From NCBI GenBank assembly GCA_963576475.1, contig OY754978.1, positions 5,293,929 through 5,357,928 on the forward strand: 64,000 nucleotides of DNA. The letters are read 5' to 3'. The position numbers and the translations under genes are program-made. The first letter of the stretch is position 1, and each line of letters opens with the position of its first letter. Positions 45,040 to 54,528 of this stretch are shown in pieces. The notes under the pieces are model-generated. The model saw only the letters and a program-made list of their open reading frames with translations, did no database searches and was not told the DNA's origin. This stretch comes from Molanna angustata (lineage: Eukaryota; Arthropoda; Insecta; Trichoptera; Molannidae).

Positions 45040-45745
45040 GTTCAAACAAACTTGCTTAAAACAATATATTTTTCATTATTTCAATCCATCTTACAATATG
45101 GCATTATATGTTGGGGGGGAGCTTTTAAAACCACTTTAGTGCCTTTAGAAGTTTTTCAAAGAATCATTATTAAAATTATATTAAAAAAGAGATTTGATTA
45201 TCCAACTATTAATTTATTTCAAGAATTTAAAGTTTCAACTGTTGAAAATATCTACAAAAAAATCTCATTGTTCCAAATTCATAAAGATATTCTTACAAAT
45301 TCAAACCAATTGTCATTTTCTTTAAGCAGCAGAATAAATTCACAAGGATGTATTACCATTCCTCTTTTACGTACAACTGCCTCACAACATTTCTATAAGT
45401 ATAAAGGTACTAAGTGGTTTAATGAACTCCCTTTGAGTCTTAGACTCGAAAAAAAATATAGTATATTTAAAAATAAAATTAAAAAATTGTACTGATTTAT
45501 TTATTTATTTTTTTGTTGTTTCATTCTTGTTTTGTGTAGCTTCATATTTTTTAGTAGATGTACAATGTTTTGGTAAATTTAATAATATTAAATAGATACT
45601 CCCCTCTTTTAACACGAGATTTTATCTCAATTAAAGAGGGTTATTATGAATTATATGATGGAAATTGTATACCTTTTTAAATTATGATTTATATGTGAAC
45701 ATTGTATTGTTTTTGTTAATAAATAAAAAATATATGAAATATATA
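45040..45745 (+). pseudogene. LINE C-terminal end and 3'-UTR with hairpin
   Basis: The open frame to 45495 encodes LKTIYFSLFQSILQYGIICW, EVFQRIIIKIILKKRFDYPT, then YKYKGTKWFNELPLSL and FKNKIKKLY, the C-terminal domain of a Jockey/CR1-like LINE. The RT core is missing because of 5' truncation. The 3'-UTR carries the double stem CCCTCTTT/AAAGAGGG with inner GAGAT/ATCTC (45602-45640) and ends in AATAAATAAAAAATATATG. The intact frame suggests modest age. Relatives: 51580-52580, 52600-52850 and 53085-54060. Confidence 0.8.
45602..45640 (+). other. LINE 3'-UTR double-stem hairpin
   Basis: Outer stem CCCTCTTT/AAAGAGGG encloses an inner stem GAGAT/ATCTC. It has the same plan as 52613-52648 and 59694-59726. 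Confidence 0.65.
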
Positions 45746-45939
45746 ATTGTCCGGGATATAAAGAATATTGTTGTCTATTAATTTTTTTTTAATATTTAAT
45801 AATTTCGTGTCACGATGATTGTATAAACGAATATTTTAAACCGATTTCAATGATATTTTCTTAATACATATATATGATTGGTTCCGTATTGAAAGTTGTG
45901 ATAGTTTTGGACCAGATAGGTGGCGATTTTATTTATCTA

Positions 45940-46025
45940 TTTATCTTTTTGTACATAATATAAACAAATATAATGCACACTGGCGACTTATTGCCATTAG
46001 GCGATTTATTCCAACCATCCAGATT
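45940..46025 (-). mobile_element. Short LINE 3'-tail copy with GGCAAT hairpin
   Basis: The minus strand reads GGATGGTTGGAATAAATCGC, then the stem ATCGCC-TAAT-GGCAAT (45990-46005), then TAAGTCGCCA and an A-rich end. It resembles 592-683 and the SINE-1 tails. Confidence 0.6.
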
Positions 46026-46039
46026 ACAAAATATGACAA

Positions 46040-46245
46040 AATTATACGATTCTTCAAACTTGTCGTGAGCAACTCGGTAGAAGTTTATTTAAAACAAAAT
46101 AAAATATAAGAAACTTTGTAATACTTCTACTTTACAACTAGCGAATATGTTATAGAGCTTTCGAGCTTGCATCATCAGAAACATTTTATTACTAAAAGTT
46201 AATAAATGGTTACTGATGATGGGCGCAAGTTCGAAAGACGAAATA
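46040..46245 (-). mobile_element. Penelope-like terminal-repeat fragment
   Basis: Parallels 22495-22640 (CTTCAAACTT, GTGAGCAACTC, GTAATACTTCTACTTTACAA). It contains a minus-strand hammerhead-like motif CTGATGA..GCTCGAAAGCTC (46156-46178) with TAACAT/ATGTT stem I. A second, plus-strand half motif CTGATGATGGGCGCAAGTTC-GAAA lies at 46213-46236, so two copies face each other. Confidence 0.6.
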
Positions 46246-46849
46246 AAAAAATTAAATTATGTATTTTTTGACATTAGTTTTTAGTTTTTAATGTTTCAAT
46301 TTTCATTACAAACCATTCAGAAAATATTTCAATACGTTTTATTGATTGTGGGTGTGTCACGGGCTGTGTAGGTACCATTTTTTTGCTTATGTCATGTCTA
46401 TAGATTATTGATCTATGATTTGTACAGATTAAATAATCCTGACTACGATAACTGTTTTGGATAGGGATTGGTTAAATGTAAAATGCTCTAGTCATTTATG
46501 ATTTTAGTAGTGATCAAACTCCCTATAGATGTCGCTTCTGTTCATAAATAAACAAAATATTGACCCGTCATAAAGGTACAGCATTAAATTTTTCACATTT
46601 TTGTACCCCTAAGCGTTTACTTATATTTGAGGGTTGTTTTCTCCCTGCGAATGTAGGTAGGTAGGTACCTACATAGTCTGATAGTAAATATAGAAATTTC
46701 TCAACAGCTTAGATGATACCACATAACTTTAGACCCTACTTAATGTCAACAGGGTTCTTTCAGCATAGAGGCTATCAAACTTAAGTTCGCGAGCGAGACA
46801 TCTAGCGGTGAAATGGCGAAATTGAAATTGTTTTCTAAATTTAAACCGC
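46246..46849. other. no gene seen
   Basis: AT-rich, no recognised feature. Confidence 0.35.
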
Positions 46850-46975
46850 CACGCAGTGACACCTGTCCACTTAATTGTACCCCATAACAGGTCTTGCCTA
46901 GTGGGGCCTTACTTACTTAACCTAAATATGTAAAAATATTTGTGTATTAACAATAAATAATAATAATAATAATAT
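46850..46975 (+). mobile_element. LINE 3'-UTR tail with hairpin
   Basis: CCCC..AACAGG..GCCTAGT..GGGG (46880-46906) is followed by an (AAT)n tail at 46950-46974. Confidence 0.6.
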
Positions 46976-47009
46976 GCCATAGGCTCGCCTGAACTTATCA
47001 ACCTAGTAC

Positions 47010-47470
47010 ATAGGTATCCATGTTCCAGGTAGAATGGTTCGCAGACCTCAATTACTTCATGTTCCAACAAGTAGAACAAATATCAGGAAAAATAACACAA
47101 TTACACGCATATGCAGCCAATATAACAATACATTCTCAGCTGAGATAGACATATTCAACACGAAATATTATAGATTTAGACATGATGTTCTGAAGGTGAT
47201 GCGCAACCAATATCCCTCTGTCCTGTCCTCCTATGCTCTCTTCTCTCCTTTCTCTTCCCTTCCCTAGTTGTTGTATATATTATGTGTGTATATGTGTGAA
47301 TATATGTATATAAGTGTATGTATGTATGTATGTGTGTGCGTGTATTATGTGTGTGATGGTGTGCGTGTATGTGTGTGTGATGGTGTGTATGAGTGTGTGT
47401 ATGAAGGTGTGAATATTGTATCATTAAACTGTAAATGAGCTGTAGCTTCCCAAAGAAAATAAATAAATAT
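47010..47470 (+). pseudogene. LINE C-terminal end and tail
   Basis: Encodes VRRPQLLHVPTSRTNIRKNN and SAEIDIFNTKYYRFRHDVLK, matching the closing domain of CR1/Jockey-like LINEs (VP..RT.....P..R....YN..........F...V). A TG-rich microsatellite follows (47281-47410), then the 3' end GAGCTGTAGCTTCCCAAAGA with an ATAAATAAATATA tail, shared with 36640-36680. Confidence 0.7.
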
Positions 47471-47583
47471 ATAATTATGAAACGTACTTGTCGTTTAGAT
47501 GGTACGAGTATTTCGAAGTATTAAGTGGAAGAAAAGTAATGTCATTAGATTGCAATATTTTATATAAACTGACTGACTCGGGA

Positions 47584-48213
47584 GGACTGCTGCCATCATA
47601 CCTATTTTTCAATTTGATATACCATCATTATTTACTATCAAATCGTTTTGAAAAAAATAATTTAGATAGTTTGGATATTCATAAACAAAAATATACCTTA
47701 ACTTTTTGATAATGTTCTGTATAAATTCTTGTAGAAAAATAACGGCATACCCCGATTTTCAACGTTTATCTTATATTTTTAATAAACTACAAGGTGTAGA
47801 GAAATATTTTTTTTTTAAATTAAAGAAGACAAAAATATCTAGAAAAATATGATGTGACGTTGCATTAATGCTTCAGGTTTAGTAAATAAACCTAAAAAAC
47901 ATTTATTTTTCATTCAGCGCCATTGCGTAATAAAAGTTTTTTTGGTTTATTTACTTAACCTGATGCGTTAATGCAACGTCATATCACATTGCTCTATACC
48001 TTATATTTTTTTAGAAATTTAAGATAAATGTCTAAAATCGGTGTATGTTTATTATTTTCCTACAAGAATATATACAGAACATAATCAAAAAGTGAAGGTA
48101 TATTTCTCTTTATTAATATCCAAACTAACTAGGTTATTTTTTTTTAAAATGATTCGTTTAGTAATAATGATGGTATATCAAATTGAAAAAATAGGTACGT
48201 TGGCAGCAGTCAC
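47584..48213. mobile_element. 630-bp foldback element
   Basis: Ends GACTGCTGCCA and TGGCAGCAGTC are inverted and extend inward for some 250-290 bp with mismatches (CAATTTGATATACCATCATT with its inverse, TTTGGATATT with AATATCCAAA, AGGTTTAGTAAATAAACC with its inverse). No useful ORF. Confidence 0.8.
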
Positions 48214-48349
48214 CCTCTTAAGAAGCATATATAAAAATCACGAAGGATTAATCTGTAACCAACTTAACAGAATTTCGCAGTCTCTTATCCCACTCCATAG
48301 GGAACGTTTTACACTATCTTAGAGACAAAACAAGAAAACTACTATCAGG

Positions 48350-48850
48350 CATATTTCATACCACTATTACCACTAAAAGTCCAACCACAAACGTGGAGGC
48401 CAGCCAGTCATGTCTGATGACCACACATTGACAGTACTTTCATTTCTTCGATTTCCACGCCAAGCGCGATGTCGGCCACACTATATGTATAGTATGGCGA
48501 GCTACCGCCGCGCCGTGCGGGACATGGCCTGCCAGTCATGGCGGGGGGCTCCCCCACCCCTTAGTGTTCGTGTAAGTGATTAACTGGAACCTCAACACAT
48601 TGTCAGTTCTTTCGGTTCTTCGATTTCCATTCCAAGTGTGAGGAGGGCTGAATCCTACCCGCTTGTGACGAGTCACCGTAGAGCGAGACATTAAGGTGTC
48701 TGCCCTGCTCTTCCATAGGTGAAAATTGATGGGGGCATCGACCTCTTACCCAGAATCCTAGGATGGGGCTGCGGCCAACTCCCAACTTTACTGGCTAGGC
48801 TCTTAAGGCCGCAACCTAGCATCTGTGACCTGCAGGCTAAGTCTGTAAGT
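48350..48850. other. GC-rich unidentified segment with internal direct repeat
   Basis: Unusually GC-rich for this window. Two imperfect copies of about 45 bp begin CACATTGACAGTACTTTC (48425) and CACATTGTCAGTTCTTTC (48597), about 172 bp apart, both followed by TCTTCGATTTCCA. No conserved protein was recognised in any frame. Could be the 5'-UTR of a retroelement or part of a host gene. Confidence 0.4.
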
Positions 48851-48852
48851 AG

Positions 48853-48913
48853 ATCTCGACCGATAAATGTCGAGATTAACTGTCAAAATATCGACTAATC
48901 GATATTTTGACAG
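48853..48913. repeat. Two adjacent hairpins
   Basis: ATCTCGAC/GTCGAGAT (48853-48876) is followed after three bases by CTGTCAAAATATCGA-CTAA-TCGATATTTTGACAG (48880-48913), a perfect 15-bp stem with a 4-nt loop. Confidence 0.85.
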
Positions 48914-49686
48914 TTTTGGTAGTCACTAAGCAGATAACGCGTCGAATCGTTCTCGCCCACTTATTTGACGACGAGATTGGGTCGACATCGAGTCGAGTGA
49001 CAAGATCTAACGCCGCCATGTTGAATTGAATGTCATTTTTTACGCAAACAATGCCGAATTTCATATTTATTTTGAGAATAATTATATAAACGGGTTAAAC
49101 AACGCCGTTTAAGGGATTCTTCAAACTCCTTAAATATTCCGCGTAATTCTTTTATTGTTAATTACCGCGTAACAAAAGTTTTATATGGTTACATATTTAT
49201 TTGAAATATGCGTCCGTAAATGTTTTCCGTGGGTATACATTTTAAATAATTTTTGATTTTGAGAAATTATTTCTGTAAGCTATTTTATCACATATGTATT
49301 TTAACACTTAACAAAAGAAAATTCGGCGTAGTTTTTAGTAAAAAAATAACACGCTGCTGTCATCACACTTGATAAATTGATCGAAATATAATAAAAAAAA
49401 TAATTTAAAATTACTCTCAAAACATTCAATAAACACAAAAGAAACTTAATTTAACCGTATTATAACTTGTTTTCGTGCTTTAAAATATGACCATATTATA
49501 TTTATTTAACAAATTTATGTAAACAAATTTGACATTTATTCAAATCATGGGGAAAATATTGTGTATTGCCATAAATGATAATTCAAAAATGTACCGCAAG
49601 CCAGCCTAACGGCGACAAATACTAATAAGTGCATTTACGAACTCGACAGCGCTTAGTGACTACGAATTGTCGTCACGGGCGTAAAC
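48914..49686. other. no gene seen
   Basis: Starts with a mildly GC-rich stretch (48935-49020, TCGACATCGAGTCGAGTG) and then becomes AT-rich. Could include a promoter for the ORF at 49687, but no motif was identified. Confidence 0.3.
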
Positions 49687-49890
49687 ATGGCGAGAAGAGC
49701 GGCGATACGTTGTCGGATCTCGACTTTTTTACTGACTTGGCCTGCAGTGTTGCTAGTTCTAAACCCATCGTTACTTTCTCAAGGAGTCAGGAACTCGGAT
49801 TCTGCCACTCCAACTTGTGGCGAAGAAAATCGCCCTGTCGCTTGCTCTATCTATCGTCCATGTGACAGCCAACCTAACCTTAGATCATAA
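49687..49890 (+). CDS. Short ORF with signal-peptide-like N-terminus, unidentified
   Basis: A 67-codon frame. The N-terminus is basic then hydrophobic (MARRAAIRCRISTFLLTWP, AVLLVLNPSLL), as expected for a secretion signal. The remainder contains three cysteines (CGEENRPVACSIYRPC). The start codon context AAACATGG is favourable, and base composition is richer in GC than the flanks. It could be a small secreted peptide, or the first exon of a longer gene, although no strong splice donor is visible near its end. I do not recognise a family. It could also be chance. Confidence 0.35.
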   Translation: MARRAAIRCRISTFLLTWPAVLLVLNPSLLSQGVRNSDSATPTCGEENRPVACSIYRPCDSQPNLRS

Positions 49891-50582
49891 AATAATCATA
49901 CGTTGACCGTCAGTTTTTGATTTGTCGGTTTTTCATTTCGATTGAATTGAAATTGTTTACAAAAAAGTTGCGCAGAAATATAGAAATGACTCAAATCAGT
50001 TCCGATATACCAATAAATATATAAATCTTTTTGACGTACATTCTCATTTTTTCCATTTCTTTCTTAATTATATCTAACATCGGTGAAAAAAACCATTTCG
50101 CCGTCATTATTATGACATCTATCGGTGAAATCATATAATTCATTTTTTTTCAATTACAATTCAAAATCATTTAAATTTACATCACAATTCGTTCGACGTT
50201 GTATAGGCTGGTTGGAAAATGTATTATGAATAATTGAATAAGTGACATATTATGGATCTGTTTAAATGTAAGGGAAATTGATATTGCTTTGAAACGACTG
50301 TATTGATATGTAAATATTCTTTGACGTTTTACACTTTGATCGTTAAGTTGTACAATCGCAAACAATATTTGTGACATTTTAGATTTGACAAACTTGACAA
50401 AGCGTCTGTCTAAATATAATACGTTTTATTTACCAAATGGTATATATGATTTAGCTGTGAGGCACCGGCTTAGAATAGTGCTTCCATTCTTTTAAATCAT
50501 TGTTTTCGAGTGTCCCGTAAGAGCCGGGTAATCGAAAATACAACAGGCAACAATAACATCTCACATAGTTCAGCAATGAGGT
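49891..50582. other. no gene seen
   Basis: AT-rich. Only short unsupported frames. Confidence 0.35.
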
Positions 50583-51014
50583 TCACCACCTGTGCGATAT
50601 CGGCAAAGAACAGATTGGACTAGACGGAAAATGAAAAGGAGTGGACTTACTGTGCCAGCTGTTTTCTTCTTTTCCTCTGTCGCGTTTTTCCTTCCTTCTC
50701 GTCACTGATTCAACAAAACTATGTTCACAATTGTCTGTAATATACGTGCGAAAGCCGCGAACGTATTTTAATGTTTTTATATGTATGGCGCACGGCGCTT
50801 GTGTAACACGAGATGGTGCAAAGACGCGTATTCTCGAGAGACTGGAGAACGTGGCTGGCTCGCGCGCGAACAGAGGCGAGATTGTTGTTGCCACGTTCAG
50901 GTATGGATGTAGGTATGATGATTTTAGGTATGTCAGGAAGATGAGGATAGGTACAAAAAGGAAGTATCTGTCATCTGCGCCAACACCACCCCTTCTGAAT
51001 GAAGTTCCTTTTTT
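50583..51014. other. GC-richer segment with overlapping open frames
   Basis: Both strands stay open for about 165 codons, a sign of composition rather than of two genes. The plus-strand frame has MAHGACVTRDGAKTRILERL and then ENVAGSRANRGEIVVATFR just before CAG|GTATGG, a possible splice donor near 50899. No family recognised. Confidence 0.3.
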
Positions 51015-51165
51015 GGTGAAACGAGACTGGTGTGTGGGTATACATAGATGTGTTGTTCTCCCTTTTATAAGGCAATGCACACCCGGACACCTTTCGCTGG
51101 TTACCCCACATTGTGGGATATGCCGTGATGGTATGAATGAATGAATGAATGAATGAATGTATTTA
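51015..51165 (+). mobile_element. Retroposon 3' tail (CGTGATGG-GAATGAATG)
   Basis: GGTGAAACGAGACTGGTGTG, TTATAAGGCAATGCACACCC, GCTGGTTACCCCACATTGTG, then GCCGTGATGGTATGAATG and GAATG repeats. Shared with 60385-60512 (reverse) and 62260-62345. Confidence 0.65.
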
Positions 51166-51274
51166 TGAAAGCGGTAGAATTTAGCTTTGAGACATGTGTA
51201 TTGAATTTTTCTACAATTATTTGTCTATTTCCATCCTTATAATTTTTTTAGTCCTCCTTTTTTATGAAATTTTT

Positions 51275-51535
51275 TTATCATTTCAATAGAGACGAAGTTG
51301 GAATATTATAGTAGAATCACAAACTCAAAGCGTCTACAGGGATTTCTTCCTGTCATCGCCTGGTTTACGTGATCACTTTTATGCCCTTGCGCAACGTTCT
51401 CTATCAATGCAATTTTTGAAAGTTCCATATGTTATACATCAAAATCCTTTCACTGGAGAATAAACTTGACACATCATCGCCATCTATGGAGTGACAAATA
51501 ATTTTTTTGTGACGCCATCTATTGAGAAATTGTTT
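51275..51535 (+). mobile_element. Foldback-family copy, partial
   Basis: TTTCAATAGAGACGAAGTTG, CCTGTCATCGCCTGGTTTACG and ACGCCATCTATTGAG match the 4843-5332 family. The right arm is missing. Confidence 0.6.
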
Positions 51536-51579
51536 TTTCAAACAATGAAAACATCAATTTGATGCTTCTTGATGATGGA

Positions 51580-52580
51580 TTGTATATTTCGCAGACGGCA
51601 CTGCTTTAATTCTTGAATGTGATTCAGGATTAAGAATTGTCAAAAACTGGCTTTATAATATTTTTTATTTTATTTGATAAAGAATAAAAGTGATACATAA
51701 TACAGTTGTTACAATACAAATATCCTTGAAATTCAGGATCTAAGACAAATTTACTATGCACTATGTAATTCAGTGATGCAGTATGGATGTATTGGATGGG
51801 GGGGATGTAGTATGACCGTTATGGATCCACTTTTAAAAGTTCAAAAATCAATAATACGAATAATACTTAATAAACCATTCAGATATCCCAGTAATCAATT
51901 ATTTACTGATTTTAAAGTCCTAAATGTTAGACAACTATACATTAGCAAAATAATTCTACATACTCACAAACATAGACAGGAATATCCGATAGCTACCCAC
52001 TCATACCCCACTCGTAATTCTCAAAAGTCCATTATTATAAAGAAAAAAACAAAAACCACATTCGCTCAACGTAATTTTAACTTTCTTGGCCCCAAAATGT
52101 TTAACATACTGCCTGATGATTGGAAAATGATGAAAAGAGTTGTGCTAAAAAAAACAATAATTGCTTGGCTTATATCCATTGGTATAGAGGAGTCAAATAA
52201 TATATTGACTGCACTCTAGTATATTCAGATTATTAACTTTGTAAAGCCTACATATTTTGTACCATTATGTATGTGCTGATACTGGTTATTGATACTAATT
52301 GACAAGTACTACTACTTATCAGACGTCCTAAAACAGGTTTACCTAGTTGGGCGTCCAATGAGACAATATATTTAATGCAGCGTAGTAGTTTGGAAAAATT
52401 ACATTCCCTCTGTAAATTGTATTTTCATTATTAAAATGTATGATATACCTACTGTAAAATGTAATGTAATTTTGAAATTTTATATGTTCTAAAATTTTTC
52501 TTATTGTTGTCACTTGCGCTGTATGTATATTAAATATTTTTTATGTAAAAGTAAATGAATAAATGAAATGAAATGAAATA
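51580..52580 (+). pseudogene. LINE remnant: RT motif C, C-terminal domain, 3'-UTR
   Basis: At 51590 the frame YFADGTALILECDSGLRIVK is a mutated RT motif C (YFADD to FADG). After a gap, an open frame from about 51722 to 52219 encodes LRQIYYALCNSVMQYGCIGW, KSIIRIILNKPFRYPSNQLF and FNILPDDWKMMK. The 3'-UTR holds the double-stem hairpin (52322-52355) and an AAATGAAATGAAATG tail. The lost active-site Asp and internal deletion show it is inactive. Closely related to 10240-11285. Confidence 0.8.
52322..52355 (+). other. LINE 3'-UTR double-stem hairpin
   Basis: Outer stem GACGTCC/GGGCGTC (one G-U pair) and inner stem AGGT/ACCT. Confidence 0.65.
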
Positions 52581-52599
52581 TATAATACAGTTATTTAAT

Positions 52600-52850
52600 A
52601 TTTAATACATTACCCTCCAATAAGAGCTTACACTCGGGCTTTGGAGGGGATTCTACCAAATCTATAAATATTTATATGTACCTAAATCGCAATACAATAT
52701 TAGGTTATGAGAGATTTTATTGTCTGTCTGAAATTTGAAAAACCAGATGTTTTATTGAACTTATATCTCCCATTCAGCTCATTATACCATTTTACACCTT
52801 GGTAAGTATAATAATAACATCTTAACCTGCGCCAAAATGTTACGTTCTGG
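52600..52850 (-). pseudogene. LINE C-terminal end with 3' hairpin
   Basis: Minus strand 52836-52704 encodes YYTYQGVKWYNELNGRYKF and GFSNFRQTIKSLIT, parallel to YKYKGTKWFNELPLSL..FKNKIKKLY at 45370-45495. Its 3'-UTR has the stem CCCTCCAA/TTGGAGGG with inner GAG/CTC (52613-52648). Confidence 0.7.
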
Positions 52851-53084
52851 TCTGGGGTTAATATGATTAAACACGTATAACATATGTATTATGTTACATT
52901 ATACTTGGTTTATTCCGTAGCAGAGCTCTTGGCCGAACAAGTACCTACACTGTTATATACCTAACTATCTGTATAGCGCGCTGAAGCGATAAGACGCCGC
53001 GAATCGCGTCTCTACCGTATTTACATATATAAAGGATAATACCACGGGGAAGGGGGCAATACCACGTATTCTGATACACCACAA
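52851..53084. other. no gene seen
   Basis: Contains GCGCGCTGAAGCGATAAGAC and a TATATAAAGG run, but no coding or repeat identity. Confidence 0.3.
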
Positions 53085-54060
53085 ACACGATGAAAACCAA
53101 ATATGCAACATTTAGTATATCATCAAACAGTCAACCTTCCGTCTCTCATAAATTAACTACACATAATTATCTACATAATTGTAACTGTTGCCCCTTAGAA
53201 GGAGTAGACTGTATCAGGTACCTTGATGTATTAATTGATAAGTCTCTGAGGCGGAACGACCATATCAATATGTTAACAAAGAATATGAGGAAGCTAACTT
53301 ACATTTTAAAAGAACTAAGACATAATATATTAGACAAAGAGAAACTAAAAACTATTTATTTTACCTTAGCGCATTCACTACTATCTTATAAAATTATATG
53401 TTGGGGGTCCTCTCTCAAGTCTAATGTATAGCCACTAAATATTGCTCAAATAATATTTTTTAAAGTAATGTACAAAAAAAACTTCGTTATCCATCCGACC
53501 TTTTCTATAAGGAATGCAATATTTTGAGTATTAAACACGAACGCTCTATGGAGTTTTCGTCAATATTCAGTTTGCTGAAAGGACACCAATCCGTATAACT
53601 AGAACCGTCACTTCCCTAAACTTTATGACTGTTATTTCTAAACCTCCTTTGGTCAACGAAATTATGATTATCAGGCTCCAATAATGTTCAATATTCTTCC
53701 CGACTACATTCAATTATGCGATTCCTCAATAAAATTAAAAAAAAAAAACAAACTATTTGTATTGACTGAGGATTGCAGACATATTTTTTCATCCTTAACC
53801 ATCTTAAATTGAATATTTATATATTTTTCAGTTCAGTTGTTTTTGAATTTCATCTGCAATAGTCATGGTTAGCTTATAGGCATATTATATTTTTTGCTAT
53901 TGTATTTTTCACTTTAATTATAATTTATTGTTATTAGTACCCAACTGGCGACTCTAGTAACATATTGTTTTAAATATTCATTTTGTCATCGTCTTTCACA
54001 AATGTGACTTTATTTAACCTCGTAACAGGTTTATCCTAGTGAGGTTGAATAACATTATAT
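53085..54060 (+). pseudogene. LINE RT thumb/C-terminal remnant with 3' hairpin
   Basis: The frame at 53090-53431 reads EGVDCIRYLDVLIDKSLRRN (RT motif E region, ..YLG..D), DKEKLKTIYFTLAHSLLSYK and IICWGSSLK. After a stop, frameshifted DNA to 53800 still shows IMFNILPDYIQLC. Hairpin AACCTC/GAGGTT with inner AGG/CCT at 54016-54046. Dead copy of the 45040/51580 family. Confidence 0.75.
54016..54046 (+). other. LINE 3'-UTR double-stem hairpin
   Basis: Outer stem AACCTC/GAGGTT, inner AGG/CCT, loop core AACAGGTTTATCCTAGT. Confidence 0.65.
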
Positions 54061-54182
54061 TATGTAAATTTTGTTCTGTATAGTGAGAGATTCTAATCGT
54101 TTGAAAATAAGCTGAAACACCATCCCCATCTATGAAGTGACGGAGAAACTTTTTTGTAACGCCATCTACTGATAAAAAGGAT

Positions 54183-54322
54183 TCAAGACGCACCCAATAA
54201 CAAGTTGCCATATTTTCGTGACTTATCTTTATTGACTCGCAGATCCAGACTGAAAACAAAATTAAAAACTGTCACTCCACCGGTCAGATATCTAACCGAC
54301 TAAGACACGAAGGCCGACAGCC
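54183..54322 (-). mobile_element. SINE family 2, reverse copy
   Basis: Minus strand: CTTCGTGTCTTAGTCGGTTA head, a decayed B-box region, GTTTTCAGTCTGGATCTGCG body. The 3' end is truncated near GGGTGCGTC. Confidence 0.7.
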
Positions 54323-54528
54323 GTTTAACCGGTTATCCGATAAACATAGAATTAGTATATTATAATTCTATGCCGATAAACTTAATTTTTATTCTCTTCA
54401 TTAGATTTTCTAACACTTTCGAGTATCCTTTGGAATAAGAACAACTTCGTAATATTATTTAGATGAGTGGGTTCCTACCTGCTTCTTATTATAAAATAGG
54501 TCCGAATGCAGAGTCCGACGTAAGTACT

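Noticed and set aside
47176..47424. His/Thr-rich minus-strand ORF
   Set aside because: Translation of a TG/TATG microsatellite in a LINE 3'-UTR.
50583..51080. 165-codon minus-strand ORF
   Set aside because: It overlaps an equally long plus frame and part of a dispersed retroposon tail. No domain seen.
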